Source of the DNA: Paracidovorax sp031843945
GTDB lineage: Bacteria; Pseudomonadota; Gammaproteobacteria; Burkholderiales; Burkholderiaceae_C
NCBI RefSeq assembly: GCF_031843945.1
Contig: NZ_JAVTJJ010000006.1
Span: 1-64,000, forward strand
Direction: 5' to 3'
Length of the DNA: 64,000 bases
The position numbers and the translations under genes are program-made. Positions within the stretch are counted from its first letter, which is position 1. Each line of letters begins with the position of its first letter. Shown piece after piece: positions 41,233 to 51,572 of the stretch. The notes below the pieces were generated by a model. The model was not told the DNA's origin. It did no database searches and worked only from the letters and a program-made list of their open reading frames with translations.

Positions 41233-42768
41233 CTAGCGCTTCTTGACCTTCGAAGGCGTGCCGCCCTTGCGCGCCACGGGCTGCTTGGCGTTGCGCGGCG
41301 TGGCTTGCTGCGTAGACGTCTTGCGCACGTTGGCAGTCGACACGCGGGCGGTGGACGTGGCGGCCAGCCGCACAGGCAGGTACATCACCACCGCCTGGCC
41401 GGCCTTGAAGGCCGCGTTGGCCTTCACGTCGTTCCAGTCGGCCACGTTGTCTGCGGTGACCTTGTAGCGCCGGGCGATGCTGGCCACCGTCTCGCGCTTG
41501 CCGGCGCGCACCGTGGTGCGGCGGGTGACGATTTCTGGCGTGAAGGCGACCTGGCCGTTGTCCGCTATCTGGCTGGACACATCCTGCCGGGTGGTGGTGG
41601 CGCGCGGCACCATCAGCGCCGAGCCGGCCTTGATCATCATGCGCGGCGGAATGTTGTTCACGGTGCGCAGATCGGCCTCGGCCATGCCCACGCGCTGGGC
41701 GGCTGCGCTGACGCTCATGGTTGTGGGCGCGCTCCACACGGTCCAGCTGGCGTACTGGCCTTCGGTGTGGGCTTCGAGGTTCTTGCGAAAGACCTGGGCG
41801 TTGTCCCAGGGCAGCAGAATTTGCGGCATGCCGGCAGCCAGGATCACCGGCTTGTGCAGCGACGGGTTGAGCGCGCGGAAGTCCGGCTCACGAATGCCCG
41901 CCAGGCTGGCGACCAGCGCCACGTCAATGTCTCGGGTAATGTCCACCACCTGGAAGAAGGGGTGGTTTTCGATCAGCGGCAGCTCGGTGTTGAATGCTTC
42001 CGGCCTGGCGACGATGTTCTTGACCGCCTGCAGCTTGGGCACGTACATGCGGGTTTCGGCCGGCATGGTGAGTTCGGTGTAGCTCGTGCCCAGGCCCAGT
42101 TTCTGATTGCGGGCGATGGCGCGGCCCACGCTGCCTTGCCCCCAGTTGTACGCCGCCAGCGCCAGGTGCCAGTCGCCGAACATGCCGTAGAGCTTTTGCA
42201 GGTAGTCCAGCGCGGCGCGTGTGGACGCCAGCACATCGCGGCGGTCGTCGCGGAATGCGTTCTGCTTCAAATCGAAGTCGTTGCCGGTGGCGGGCATGAA
42301 CTGCCACATGCCCACGGCCTTGACGCTGGAGACGGCCTGTGGGTTGAAGGCGCTCTCGATGTAGGGCAGCAGCGCCAGTTCGGTTGGCATGCCGCGCCGC
42401 TCCAGTTCCTCGACGATATGGAACAGGTACTTGCTTGATCGCTCGGTCATGCGCTGCATGTAGTCGGGCCGGGTGGCATACCACTGCTCGCGGTCGGTCA
42501 CCAGGTCGCCCTGCAGGTCGGGCATGGCAAAGCCGCGGCGGATGCGGTCCCACAGATCGGCAGGGGCGTAGAGCGACGCCACCTCACCGCTGGCCGCCTG
42601 CGTGGCGGTGATGGGCCGTAGCGGCCCGGAAGGAATCAACGGCGTGCTGGCGGGCAGGCCGCTTTCCGTATTGCCCGAGGAGGCCGACGGCCCCGTGGGC
42701 GTGCCCGTGGTGGCGCAGCCGGTCAGCCACACCAGGCTGGCGACGGCCAGGATCTTCAGAATCTTCAT
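41233..42768 (-). CDS. mltD: membrane-bound lytic murein transglycosylase D
   Basis: A 511-residue lipoprotein. The signal peptide MKILKILAVASLVWLTGCA ends in a lipobox. The SLT/GH23 domain (about 110-260) has LLPYIESAFNPQAVS with the catalytic Glu, VGMWQFMPATG, and LALAAYNWGQGSVGRA. One or two LysM-type cell-wall binding repeats lie in the C-terminal third, the last containing ETVASIARRYKVTADNV; a Lys/Thr-rich tail closes it. The start at 42768 overlaps the gloB stop (ATGA), so the genes are coupled. The stop codon sits in AAGCGCTAGAAGGC, close to one end of the palindromic element. Confidence 0.95.
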   Translation of the reverse strand: MKILKILAVASLVWLTGCATTGTPTGPSASSGNTESGLPASTPLIPSGPLRPITATQAASGEVASLYAPADLWDRIRRGFAMPDLQGDLVTDREQWYATRPDYMQRMTERSSKYLFHIVEELERRGMPTELALLPYIESAFNPQAVSSVKAVGMWQFMPATGNDFDLKQNAFRDDRRDVLASTRAALDYLQKLYGMFGDWHLALAAYNWGQGSVGRAIARNQKLGLGTSYTELTMPAETRMYVPKLQAVKNIVARPEAFNTELPLIENHPFFQVVDITRDIDVALVASLAGIREPDFRALNPSLHKPVILAAGMPQILLPWDNAQVFRKNLEAHTEGQYASWTVWSAPTTMSVSAAAQRVGMAEADLRTVNNIPPRMMIKAGSALMVPRATTTRQDVSSQIADNGQVAFTPEIVTRRTTVRAGKRETVASIARRYKVTADNVADWNDVKANAAFKAGQAVVMYLPVRLAATSTARVSTANVRKTSTQQATPRNAKQPVARKGGTPSKVKKR

Positions 42769-43547
42769 CGGAACTCGTTCTTCCATTGACGCAGCGCTGC
42801 CAGCACCTGGACAGCATCGGCGGGATTGACGTAGGCGTCGAATGCCTGGGCCGCTTGGGCCACGGCGGGTTCGCGGGTGCGAAGGAATGGGTTGATGTTG
42901 CGTTCGGTTGCCATGCGCGAAGGCAGCGTGGGCAGGCCTTGGGCGCGAAGCGACTCGCACTCGGACAGGTAATGGAGCAGCGCCCGGTTGCCGGGTTCCA
43001 CCGCGCGTGCGAAACGCAGGTTCGAAAGTGTGTACTCGTGCCCACAGCACACCCGAGTGTCGCCTGGCAGCGCGGCCAGGGTGTCCAGCGATGCCTGCAT
43101 CTGCGCGGGAGTGCCTTCGAAGAGCCGGCCGCAGCCGCCGGAAAAGAGCGTGTCGCCGCAGAACAGCGCCGGCCCGACGTCGGCCCCCAAGTCGGCGCAG
43201 TGGTAGGCGATGTGGCCGCTGGTGTGGCCCGGCACGTCGAACACCTTGAAGCGCAGGCCCAGAGCGGTGGCCACGTCGCCCTGCGACAGCCGGGTGAACG
43301 GGTCGGGAATGGTTTCATGCGCAGGGCCCCACACCACGGCCCCGGTGGCCTCACGCAGTGCGGCCACCCCGCCGACATGATCGGCATGGTGGTGCGTGAC
43401 TAGAATCGCCTGCAATCGCAGCCCGGTGCGACGCAGCGCCTCGAAGACAGGCGCAGCGTCGCCGGGATCCACCACGACCGCGTCCTGCGCGTCGTGCAGC
43501 ATCCAGATGTAGTTGTCGGCGAAGGCGGGCAGCGGCAGCAAGTTCAT
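42765..43547 (-). CDS. gloB: hydroxyacylglutathione hydrolase (glyoxalase II)
   Basis: A 260-residue metallo-beta-lactamase-fold enzyme that hydrolyses S-lactoylglutathione, the second step of methylglyoxal detoxification. The canonical start is MNLLPLPAFADNYIWML. The metal motif is VTHHHADHVGG, with further ligands in VPGHTSGHIAYH, FCGDTLFSGGCGR and CCGHEYTLSNLRFA. Its ATG overlaps, on the other strand, the ATG of the methyltransferase gene. Confidence 0.97.
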   Translation of the reverse strand: MNLLPLPAFADNYIWMLHDAQDAVVVDPGDAAPVFEALRRTGLRLQAILVTHHHADHVGGVAALREATGAVVWGPAHETIPDPFTRLSQGDVATALGLRFKVFDVPGHTSGHIAYHCADLGADVGPALFCGDTLFSGGCGRLFEGTPAQMQASLDTLAALPGDTRVCCGHEYTLSNLRFARAVEPGNRALLHYLSECESLRAQGLPTLPSRMATERNINPFLRTREPAVAQAAQAFDAYVNPADAVQVLAALRQWKNEFR

Positions 43548-44328
43548 GAGCGACGAAATTATAGGTTTGCACCGTTGGTTCGACTCGGCGCCCGGCCGAT
43601 ACCTGCTGGCTTGGGAGCAGGAGCAGGTCGACGAGCTGGTCGCCGACGTGTTCGGCTACCACGCCGTGCAGTTGGGCATGCCGGGCTTGCAGGGCCTGCG
43701 CGCCAACCGCATGCCGCACCGCTGGCTGGCGCTGGGCGTGGCCGAATCACTGCTGGTGCAGGAGCCGGGCGCTGCCGCGTGTCGGCCCGATCTGCTGGCC
43801 GATGCGGTGGCGCTGCCGTTCGAATCCGCCAGCATCGACCTGGTGCTGCTGCCCCACGCGCTGGAGCTCAGCGTCGACCCGCACGCCGCGCTGCGCGAGG
43901 TCGAACGCGTGCTGGTGCCCGAGGGCCGCGTGGTCATCAGCGGCCTGAACCCCTGGAGCCTGTGGGGCCTGCGCCAGCGCCGCGCGCGGCTCTACCAGCG
44001 GTGCGGCGCGGGCGGCCAGCTGTATCTGCCCGATGTGGGTGAATTCATCGCGCCAGGGCGCCTGCGCGACTGGCTGCGGCTGCTCAACTTTGAGGTCGAC
44101 ACACTCAGCTTTGGCTGCTATCGCCCGGCCGTCGGGCATGCGCGCTGGCTGGAGCGCTTTGAGTGGATGGACGGCCTGGGCGCGCGCTGGTGGCCCATAC
44201 TCGGGGCCGCCTACACGGTGGTGGCGGTCAAGCGCGTGCATGGCATGCGGCTGTTGCCGGCCCCGTGGTTGGCAGCGCCGCACAAGAAGGCAGCGGCCGT
44301 GCCGGTGGCGCAGCGGCACCGGCCCTGA
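43546..44328 (+). CDS. SAM-dependent methyltransferase (class I)
   Basis: A 260-residue protein. The Rossmann part holds DAVALPFESASIDLVLLPHALELSVDPHAALREVERVLVPEGRVVI in segments, which is the post-I and motif II region of class I methyltransferases. Motif I is diverged, so the SAM loop is not obvious. The C-terminus is basic and Pro/Ala-rich. Divergent from gloB with overlapping ATG codons. The gloB-methyltransferase-rnhA order is common in proteobacteria. The substrate is unknown. Confidence 0.9.
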   Translation: MSDEIIGLHRWFDSAPGRYLLAWEQEQVDELVADVFGYHAVQLGMPGLQGLRANRMPHRWLALGVAESLLVQEPGAAACRPDLLADAVALPFESASIDLVLLPHALELSVDPHAALREVERVLVPEGRVVISGLNPWSLWGLRQRRARLYQRCGAGGQLYLPDVGEFIAPGRLRDWLRLLNFEVDTLSFGCYRPAVGHARWLERFEWMDGLGARWWPILGAAYTVVAVKRVHGMRLLPAPWLAAPHKKAAAVPVAQRHRP

Positions 44329-44397
44329 GGCCGCGCGCTTTCTACGCTGCACCTGTCTATTTGTTTGTTTGTTTTTCGAGTTTGAGGGAGCGAGTTT

Positions 44398-44847
44398 TTG
44401 AATCAGGTCGTGATCTATACGGACGGGGCGTGCAAGGGCAACCCCGGCCCCGGAGGCTGGGGCGTGGTGCTGCGCTCCGGCGCGCTGGAGAAGGAACTGT
44501 TCGGCGGAGAGCTGGACACGACCAACAACCGCATGGAGCTGCTGGCGGTGATAGAGGCGCTGGCCGCACTCAAGCGCCCTTGTGCCGTGACGTTGTTTCT
44601 CGACAGCCAGTACGTGCGCAAAGGCATCACCGAATGGGTGCACGGCTGGAAGAAGAAGGGCTGGCGCACGGCGGCCGGCCAGCCCGTCAAGAACGTGGAG
44701 CTGTGGAAGCGGCTGGACGACCTCGTCGCCACCTCGGGTCACGTGATCGACTGGCGCTGGGTGAAGGGCCATGCGGGCGACCCCGGCAACGAGCGCGCCG
44801 ATGCGCTGGCCAACAGGGGCGTGGACAAGGCACTGGGCCGCGGCTGA
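44398..44847 (+). CDS. rnhA: ribonuclease HI
   Basis: A 149-residue enzyme cutting RNA in RNA-DNA hybrids. Catalytic residues are in IYTDGACKGNPGPGGWG (Asp), NRMELLAVIEAL (Glu), FLDSQYVRKGITEW (Asp) and GHAGDPGNERADALA (Asp). The start is TTG at 44398, preceded by GAGGGAGCGAG, because no ATG precedes NQVVIYTDG. The TTTG repeats just upstream are unremarkable. Confidence 0.97.
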   Translation: MNQVVIYTDGACKGNPGPGGWGVVLRSGALEKELFGGELDTTNNRMELLAVIEALAALKRPCAVTLFLDSQYVRKGITEWVHGWKKKGWRTAAGQPVKNVELWKRLDDLVATSGHVIDWRWVKGHAGDPGNERADALANRGVDKALGRG

Positions 44848-44864
44848 AGAAGGCGCGGTGCCGA

Positions 44865-45197
44865 TCAGGCCGTGGCGGTGATGTCCTGCAGCGCCTCGTG
44901 AATGCTCTGCGCATCTTGCGGGCGCACCAGCCGCGCCAGTTCTTTTCCGTCGCGCAGAAACACCAGCGTGGGCCAGAGCTTCACGCCAAAGCTGCGGCCC
45001 AGACGCTGGCCCGGCCCGTCTTCCACCTTGACGTGCGCAACCTCACTGCGGTCTTCCAGCGCCTGCTGAATGAACGGCTGCGCGCGCTGGCAGAAGCCGC
45101 ACCAGGGCGTGCCGAATTCGAGCACGGTCGCGCCGGCGGTGCCGTCCACGTCTTCGCGGGTAGGTGGCTGCACAAGGTGCCGATCGACATAGGGCAT
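44865..45197 (-). CDS. thioredoxin-like protein with CGFC active site
   Basis: A 110-residue thioredoxin-fold protein with VLEFGTPWCGFCQRAQPFI in place of the usual WCGPC, and LWPTLVFLRDGKELARL with the cis-Pro. The Gly-Phe pair between the Cys residues changes redox potential, so its role may differ from TrxA at 25826. No signal peptide. Convergent with rnhA. Confidence 0.92.
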   Translation of the reverse strand: MPYVDRHLVQPPTREDVDGTAGATVLEFGTPWCGFCQRAQPFIQQALEDRSEVAHVKVEDGPGQRLGRSFGVKLWPTLVFLRDGKELARLVRPQDAQSIHEALQDITATA

Positions 45198-45265
45198 GGG
45201 GTTCTCCTGTGGTGAATATGGTAGTGGCTTGGTACTTTTCTAAGCTGCCGAGACGCGCGGCAGTG

Positions 45266-46629
<1,364 letters not shown>

Positions 46630-46633
<4 letters not shown>

Positions 46634-47184
46634 GCGTTGGCAAACAGCGGAGAAGAAGGGAGCGGCCGCACCATGTGCAGCTTGTCGTAGCCGACGCCGG
46701 CCACCACCGTGGCGCGCGGCAGCAGCCCGTACGCGCGGAACCCGGCGCGTTCGTACAGCCGCACCGCGTGCGTGTTGACGGCGGTCACCGTCAGCACCAG
46801 TTGCTCCAGTCCCGCCACCTGCGCGGCCTGGTCGACGCAGGCCTGCACCAGTTGCCGGCCGATGCCGCCGCGTTGGCTGCCCGGGGCCACCATCATGGCG
46901 ACCACCGTGGCGATGTGCCGTTCCTGCAGCCGCTCAGCGCGTTCGCAGCCGATGCTGCCGACCAACTGGCCTGCCGCGTCGAAGGCGCCCAGAAAGAACG
47001 TGCCGTCGCCAGGCTGCCCGGCCAGGCGCGCAGCGTAGTCGCTGGCGGGGCGCAAGGCGGCGGTGGCGTGGTCCGACGTAAAGGCCTCGGGCGCAGCACG
47101 CAGCGCCTCGACGCGCAGGGTTTTGTAGACCGGCGCGTGATCGGCCGTCAGCAGGGCGATGCGCACAGGCTGGGTAGCTGTCAT
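46630..47184 (-). CDS. GNAT-family N-acetyltransferase
   Basis: A 184-residue acetyltransferase. The acetyl-CoA loop is VAPGSQRGGIGRQLVQAC and the C-terminal strand is LTVTAVNTHAVRLYERAGF. It overlaps mobA upstream and moeA downstream by ATGA at each end, so it is within the molybdenum cofactor operon. A link to the cofactor pathway is only contextual; the acceptor is unknown. Confidence 0.92.
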
Positions 47185-47816
47185 GGCGCCGCGACTTCCT
47201 GCAGCGCCTGCAGCTCGGCCGGGGTGTTGGCGTTCAAGAAGGCGCGCGGGTCATCGCCCGGCTGGTCGAAGGGCACCACCGCGCAGGCGTGCTGGTCGGT
47301 CCAGCGGCCGATCTTGCGGCCGCCGGCCTGGATGAACTGCACCAGGCTGTCGAGCAGCGACACGCGCATCAGGCAGAAAACGGGCTGGGTGCGCACCGTC
47401 ATTTCGCCGGTTCGGTCATCGGCTTGGCGGGCGGCTGCCATGGCGATATCGGCGCCTGCCGCATCGGTCGCCGCCGCCAGGCGCGCTGCCAGGTCGTGCG
47501 GAAAGAGGGGCGTGTCGCACGGCACGGTCAGCAGCCAGGCGGTCTCGCAGCGCTGCAGCCCGGTCATGAAGCCGGCCAGCGGGCCAGGGTAGTCCGTCAG
47601 TGCGTCGGGGCACACCGGCGCGCCGAAGGCGGCATAGGCCGGCAGGTTGCGGTTGGCATTCACCAGCGTGCGGCCCACCTGCGGCTGCAGTCGCATCAAT
47701 GCGTTCAGCGCCAGGGGCTGGCCCATGAAGCTCTGCAGGCCCTTGTCGACGCCGCCCATCCGGCTGCCGCGTCCACCGGCGAGCACCAGTCCGGTGATGT
47801 CTTGGGGGTCGATCAT
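47181..47816 (-). CDS. mobA: molybdenum cofactor guanylyltransferase MobA
   Basis: A 211-residue nucleotidyltransferase that adds GMP to molybdenum cofactor for the DMSO-reductase enzyme family. The GTP-binding start is GLVLAGGRGSRMGGVDKGLQ, followed by VPCDTPLFPHDLAARL with the metal-binding Asp. Second gene of the moaA-mobA-GNAT-moeA series on the minus strand, 76 bases from moaA. Confidence 0.95.
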   Translation of the reverse strand: MIDPQDITGLVLAGGRGSRMGGVDKGLQSFMGQPLALNALMRLQPQVGRTLVNANRNLPAYAAFGAPVCPDALTDYPGPLAGFMTGLQRCETAWLLTVPCDTPLFPHDLAARLAAATDAAGADIAMAAARQADDRTGEMTVRTQPVFCLMRVSLLDSLVQFIQAGGRKIGRWTDQHACAVVPFDQPGDDPRAFLNANTPAELQALQEVAAP

Positions 47817-47892
47817 GGAATGAGCGGTTTCCGTGGCTTTTTTTCTGCGGGGGCGGGCGATGGCATGAGGCAGCGAGGCGCGGGCCGGTCGG

Positions 47893-49041
47893 TCAGCCGC
47901 CGATGTAGCTCATCTCCACGCGGCGGCGGGCCGTGCCGCCCACCTCCGTGTCGGGCGGCAGGCTGCTGCGCAGTTCGGAATAGCGGTCGGTACGCTGCTG
48001 CCAGATGGGCGCGATGGCGGCGGCGAGCGCCTCATCGCTGGCGCCGCTGCGCAACAGCGCGCGCAGGTCCCAACCCTGGCTGGCGAAGAGGCACAGGTAC
48101 AGCTTGCCTTCGGTGGACAGCCGCACGCGGTTGCAGTCCTGGCAGAACGCCTGGGTCACGCTGCTGATGACGCCCACCTCGCCCAGGGCCGGGTCGTGCC
48201 GGCCCTGGGCGTCGGCGTAACCCCAGCGCTCGGCGGTTTCGCCCTGCGCTGCGGCGTCCAGCGGCACCAGCGGCAGTTGCTCGCGCAGGCGGGCGATCAA
48301 ATCGGCCGAGGGCAGTACTTCGTCCATGCGCCAGCCGTTGGTGGCGCCCACGTCCATGTATTCGATGAAGCGCAGCGTGACGCCGGTGCCGCGAAAGTGC
48401 CGCGCCATCGGCAGCACTTCGTGGTCGTTGGTTCCGCGCTTGACCACCATGTTGACCTTGATGCGGTCAAAGCCGGCGGCCTGCGCGGCGTCGATGCCGG
48501 CCAGCACGTCGGCGACCGGAAAGTCCACGTCGTTCATGCGGCGGAACACCGCGTCGTCCAGGCTGTCGAGGCTGACGGTAACGCGGTTCAGCCCGGCGGC
48601 CTTCAGCGCTGCGGCCTTGCGCGCCAGCAGCGATCCGTTGGTGGTCAGGGTCAGGTCGGGCGCTTGGCCCTGGGGCGTGCGCAGCGTGGCCAGTTGCTCT
48701 ACCAGCCGCTCCAGGTGCTTGCGCAGCAGCGGCTCGCCGCCCGTCAGCCGGATCTTGCCCACGCCGTGCGCGACGAACTGGCGCGCCAGCCGGGTGATCT
48801 CTTCGAAGCTCAGCAGCGCGGATTGCGGAAGGTAGTCGTAGTCCTTGTCGAACACTTCCTTGGGCATGCAATACGAGCAGCGGAAGTTGCAGCGATCGGT
48901 CACGCTGATGCGCAAATCGCGCAGCGGGCGGCCCAGTGCGTCAAACAGCCGGCCCGTGGGCATGCCGACCGCGCCAGAGGGCAGGGTAGGCGTGCGCACC
49001 AGCAGGCGCTGGTCCACGAGGGGAATGACACGTTCAGCCAT
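47893..49041 (-). CDS. moaA: GTP 3',8-cyclase MoaA
   Basis: A 382-residue radical SAM enzyme for the first step of molybdopterin synthesis. The N-terminal cluster motif is CNFRCSYCMP, the SAM site LTGGEPLLRK, and the C-terminal cluster CQDCNRVRLSTEGKLYLCLF gives the second [4Fe-4S] site. The C-terminal Gly-Gly (YIGG), needed for activity, is intact. The first 30 residues are an extension. MoaC, MoaD and MoaE are not in the window. Confidence 0.97.
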   Translation of the reverse strand: MAERVIPLVDQRLLVRTPTLPSGAVGMPTGRLFDALGRPLRDLRISVTDRCNFRCSYCMPKEVFDKDYDYLPQSALLSFEEITRLARQFVAHGVGKIRLTGGEPLLRKHLERLVEQLATLRTPQGQAPDLTLTTNGSLLARKAAALKAAGLNRVTVSLDSLDDAVFRRMNDVDFPVADVLAGIDAAQAAGFDRIKVNMVVKRGTNDHEVLPMARHFRGTGVTLRFIEYMDVGATNGWRMDEVLPSADLIARLREQLPLVPLDAAAQGETAERWGYADAQGRHDPALGEVGVISSVTQAFCQDCNRVRLSTEGKLYLCLFASQGWDLRALLRSGASDEALAAAIAPIWQQRTDRYSELRSSLPPDTEVGGTARRRVEMSYIGG

Positions 49042-49187
49042 GTGCCGGATTTTGCCGCATGGGCCGTGTAGGGGTATCGGTAGCTGGCGCGAGCTTGATG
49101 CGAATCAACGTTCATGCAGGCGGTGCGTTTGTCCGCAAGCGGGCTGAGCCGCCCCGGCGTTAGCCCCCGGGTTGGACAACGGTATCG

Positions 49188-49204
49188 CAAATAATTATCA
49201 TTTG
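49188..49204 (+). promoter_or_regulatory. Fur-type iron box
   Basis: CAAATAATTATCATTTG is a near-palindrome close to the Fur consensus of repeated GATAAT-like hexamers, and is AT-rich against its surroundings. It lies about 70 bases before the gene that precedes sodA, where a promoter would be expected. The divergent moaA start is about 150 bases away. Confidence 0.6.
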
Positions 49205-49274
49205 ACTACCTGAGTACGCAAGAACGCGCCCACGTTCCCACGCAAAAGGCCGAACACAGCAAGGAGTTGTTGCG

Positions 49275-49784
49275 ATGGTCATCGACGTGGACAAGACGAC
49301 AGGGGACTGCGCCGCCCCCGGCACGGCCCGGGCAGTAGCGCCCTTACCGCTGGCCGACTGGGAGCATGCGATGCGGCGCGCCGTGAATTCCTCCCGCTAC
49401 CGAACGCCCAGCCACGCGCTCGCCTCAGCCACCCAGGCGGCCCGCATGGCGGCCGCCTTGGTCAACCTGCCACCCAGGGGCCACGAAGACAGCTGCGTGG
49501 CCGCGCTGGTCGTGAGCCTCCATCACCTGGCCGACCTGCACCTGCGGGCAGGTGATGTCGATGGCGCTGCCGAGCGCCTGGCGGGAGCGCACCAGCAACT
49601 GTTTGCCATGCTGGCTTGCGCCCAACGCGGCGCAGCGCTGCAACAGGCGGCCTGGCGACACACGCGCGAAACGCATTCGGCCCTGCTGCGCCATGTGGCC
49701 GACCACGGGCAGCACCCCGCGATTGCAAGCACGCTGCAGGCCGGCATGCTCGTCGGCACACCCGCCGGCGGCGTCATGCATTGA
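49275..49784 (+). CDS. unknown helical protein upstream of sodA
   Basis: A 169-residue protein that I do not recognise. It is Ala-rich and helical, with SLHHLADLHLRAGDVDGAAERL resembling one TPR-like pair, and many His residues. It starts after a strong AAGGAG ribosome site. It is followed 79 bases later by sodA, with a Fur-type site upstream. In Pseudomonas a small unknown gene (orfX) precedes sodA in a Fur-repressed operon with fumC; the layout here is similar, though I cannot claim homology. Confidence 0.75.
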   Translation: MVIDVDKTTGDCAAPGTARAVAPLPLADWEHAMRRAVNSSRYRTPSHALASATQAARMAAALVNLPPRGHEDSCVAALVVSLHHLADLHLRAGDVDGAAERLAGAHQQLFAMLACAQRGAALQQAAWRHTRETHSALLRHVADHGQHPAIASTLQAGMLVGTPAGGVMH

Positions 49785-49863
49785 CTGAACGGGGCCGTGC
49801 CCCGCGCCGCCCGAGCCAACCTTTTTTTGTTTTCTTCCACCACAGCCCCCGAAAGTTGATTCC

Positions 49864-50499
49864 ATGCCTTACACGCTGCCCGCACTGCCCTATGCCTACG
49901 ACGCGCTCGAACCCCACATCGATGCGCAGACCATGGAAATCCACCACACCAAGCACCACCAGACCTACATCAACAACCTGAATGCCGCCCTCGAAGGTTC
50001 GCCGCATGCCGATCTGCCGGTGGATCAACTCGTCGCCCAACTGGACCAGCTGCCCGAGGCGGTGCGCAACGCAGTGCGCAACAACGGCGGCGGGCACGCC
50101 AACCACAGCCTGTTCTGGACCGTGATGTCGCCCCAGGGCGGCGGCTTGCCCACGGGTGAACTGGCGCAGGCCATCGACGCCGACCTGGGCGGCATCGATG
50201 CCTTCAAGGACGCCTTCACCAAGGCCGCGCTCACGCGTTTCGGCAGCGGCTGGGCCTGGCTCAGCGTCACACCCCAGGGCAAGCTGGCCGTGGAAAGCTC
50301 CGGCAATCAGGACAGCCCGCTGATGCCGGGTGTTTCTTCGGGCAACACACCCATCCTGGGGCTGGACGTGTGGGAACACGCCTACTACCTGAAGTACCAA
50401 AACCGCCGCCCTGAATACATCGCCGCGTTCTATAACGTAGTGGATTGGCCAGAAGTGTCTCGTCGCTACGCCCAGGCACTCGCAAACCGACGCGGCTAA
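49864..50499 (+). CDS. sodA: superoxide dismutase, manganese type
   Basis: A 211-residue enzyme almost the same length as E. coli SodA, starting MPYTLPALPYAYDALEPHID. Metal ligands are in TMEIHHTKHHQTYINN, GGGHANHSLFW and LDVWEHAYYLKYQNRR. The Gln in SGNQDSPLMPG and the overall match to SodA indicate the Mn form rather than Fe. Fur control through the upstream site would raise it when iron is scarce. Confidence 0.95.
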   Translation: MPYTLPALPYAYDALEPHIDAQTMEIHHTKHHQTYINNLNAALEGSPHADLPVDQLVAQLDQLPEAVRNAVRNNGGGHANHSLFWTVMSPQGGGLPTGELAQAIDADLGGIDAFKDAFTKAALTRFGSGWAWLSVTPQGKLAVESSGNQDSPLMPGVSSGNTPILGLDVWEHAYYLKYQNRRPEYIAAFYNVVDWPEVSRRYAQALANRRG

Positions 50500-50570
50500 G
50501 CGCTGATTGCCCGTCTGCCGGATTGCCGCCCGTGTCCTCCCACTCCCCGCTCCCTAGGAAGCCTGCATTC

Positions 50571-51470
50571 ATGAACCCTGACGACGCGACCACGCCCCGA
50601 GCCCCCTGGGGCCCGCGCAAGTGGCTGGGCTGCAGCATTGCACTGCTCGGGCTGGTGGCGCTCGCGCTGCAGTTTGCTGACTATCTGGAAGCGAACGAGC
50701 GCGTGGCGCAGGCGTGGCGCGGCGGTTTGGTGGCGGCGCTGGCCACCGCGCTGGGCACGGTGCCGGTGATGTTTTCGCAGCGGCTGTCCGAGAAGGTGCA
50801 GGACACGCTGTTCGGCTTTGGCGCGGGGGTGATGCTGGCGGCCAGTTCGTTCTCGCTGATCATTCCCGGCCTGGCGGCGGCACGTGATGCGGGCGCAGGC
50901 CCGTGGCAGGCCGGCGGCACCATCGGTGCGGCCATTTTGCTGGGTGCCTTGGTGCTGCTGGTGATGGAGCGTTTGCTGCCGCACGAGCATTTCATCAAGG
51001 GCGTGGAAGGGGCGCAGGCATCGCGCACCTTGCGGCGCACCTGGCTTTTCGTTTTTGCCATCGCGCTGCACAACCTGCCCGAAGGGCTGGCGATCGGCGT
51101 GGCCTACGCCGGATCGGACAGTGTGGGCGCCGGCACGCTGACCGCCGGAATCGCCATTCAGGATGTGCCCGAGGGGCTGGTCGTCGCCGTCGCCTTGCTG
51201 GCCGCCGGCTACAAGCGCCCGCTGGCCGTGGGGCTGGGCATGGCGTCCGGCCTGGTCGAGCCGATCGGCGCGGTGCTGGGCGCTGCGGTGGTCAGTGCAT
51301 CGGCCGCGTTGCTGCCCTGGGGCCTGGGCTTTGCTGCGGGTGCCATGCTGTTCGTCATCAGCCACGAGATCATTCCCGAGTCGCACCGCAAGGGCCACGA
51401 GGCCTGGGCCACCGGCGGGCTGATGATCGGCTTCGTCATCATGATGCTGTTGGACACGGCATTGGGTTGA
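50571..51470 (+). CDS. ZIP-family divalent metal transporter
   Basis: A 299-residue membrane protein with eight helices. Helix IV carries the metal motif ALHNLPEGLAIGVAYAG and helix V AIQDVPEGLVVAV, where the usual His is Gln. FVISHEIIPESHRKGHE near the end is another ZIP signature. It imports zinc or a similar metal. The start at 50571 is chosen from the family pattern; a longer frame enters sodA. No Zur or Fur site is obvious in front. Confidence 0.9.
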   Translation: MNPDDATTPRAPWGPRKWLGCSIALLGLVALALQFADYLEANERVAQAWRGGLVAALATALGTVPVMFSQRLSEKVQDTLFGFGAGVMLAASSFSLIIPGLAAARDAGAGPWQAGGTIGAAILLGALVLLVMERLLPHEHFIKGVEGAQASRTLRRTWLFVFAIALHNLPEGLAIGVAYAGSDSVGAGTLTAGIAIQDVPEGLVVAVALLAAGYKRPLAVGLGMASGLVEPIGAVLGAAVVSASAALLPWGLGFAAGAMLFVISHEIIPESHRKGHEAWATGGLMIGFVIMMLLDTALG

Positions 51471-51485
51471 TGGTTTGAGGTCTTA

Positions 51486-51538
51486 TTGGCCTCTAGCGCT
51501 TGATGTATAAGCGCGTATAGCTATAGAAAATATAGCAA
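51486..51538 (-). repeat. palindromic element copy, between convergent genes
   Basis: Reverse-orientation copy: TTGGCCTCTAGCGCTTGATG, then TATAAGCGC, then the TAGCTATAGAAAATATAGCA hairpin. It lies between the ZIP transporter stop and the stop of the opposing Crp/Fnr gene. Confidence 0.9.
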
Positions 51539-51572
51539 AGCGGTGGTGGCTCCGGCTTTTTTGTGCCGCCGG

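Noticed and set aside
49042..49187. Molybdenum cofactor riboswitch upstream of moaA
   Set aside because: I could not make out the conserved core of that RNA in this gap.
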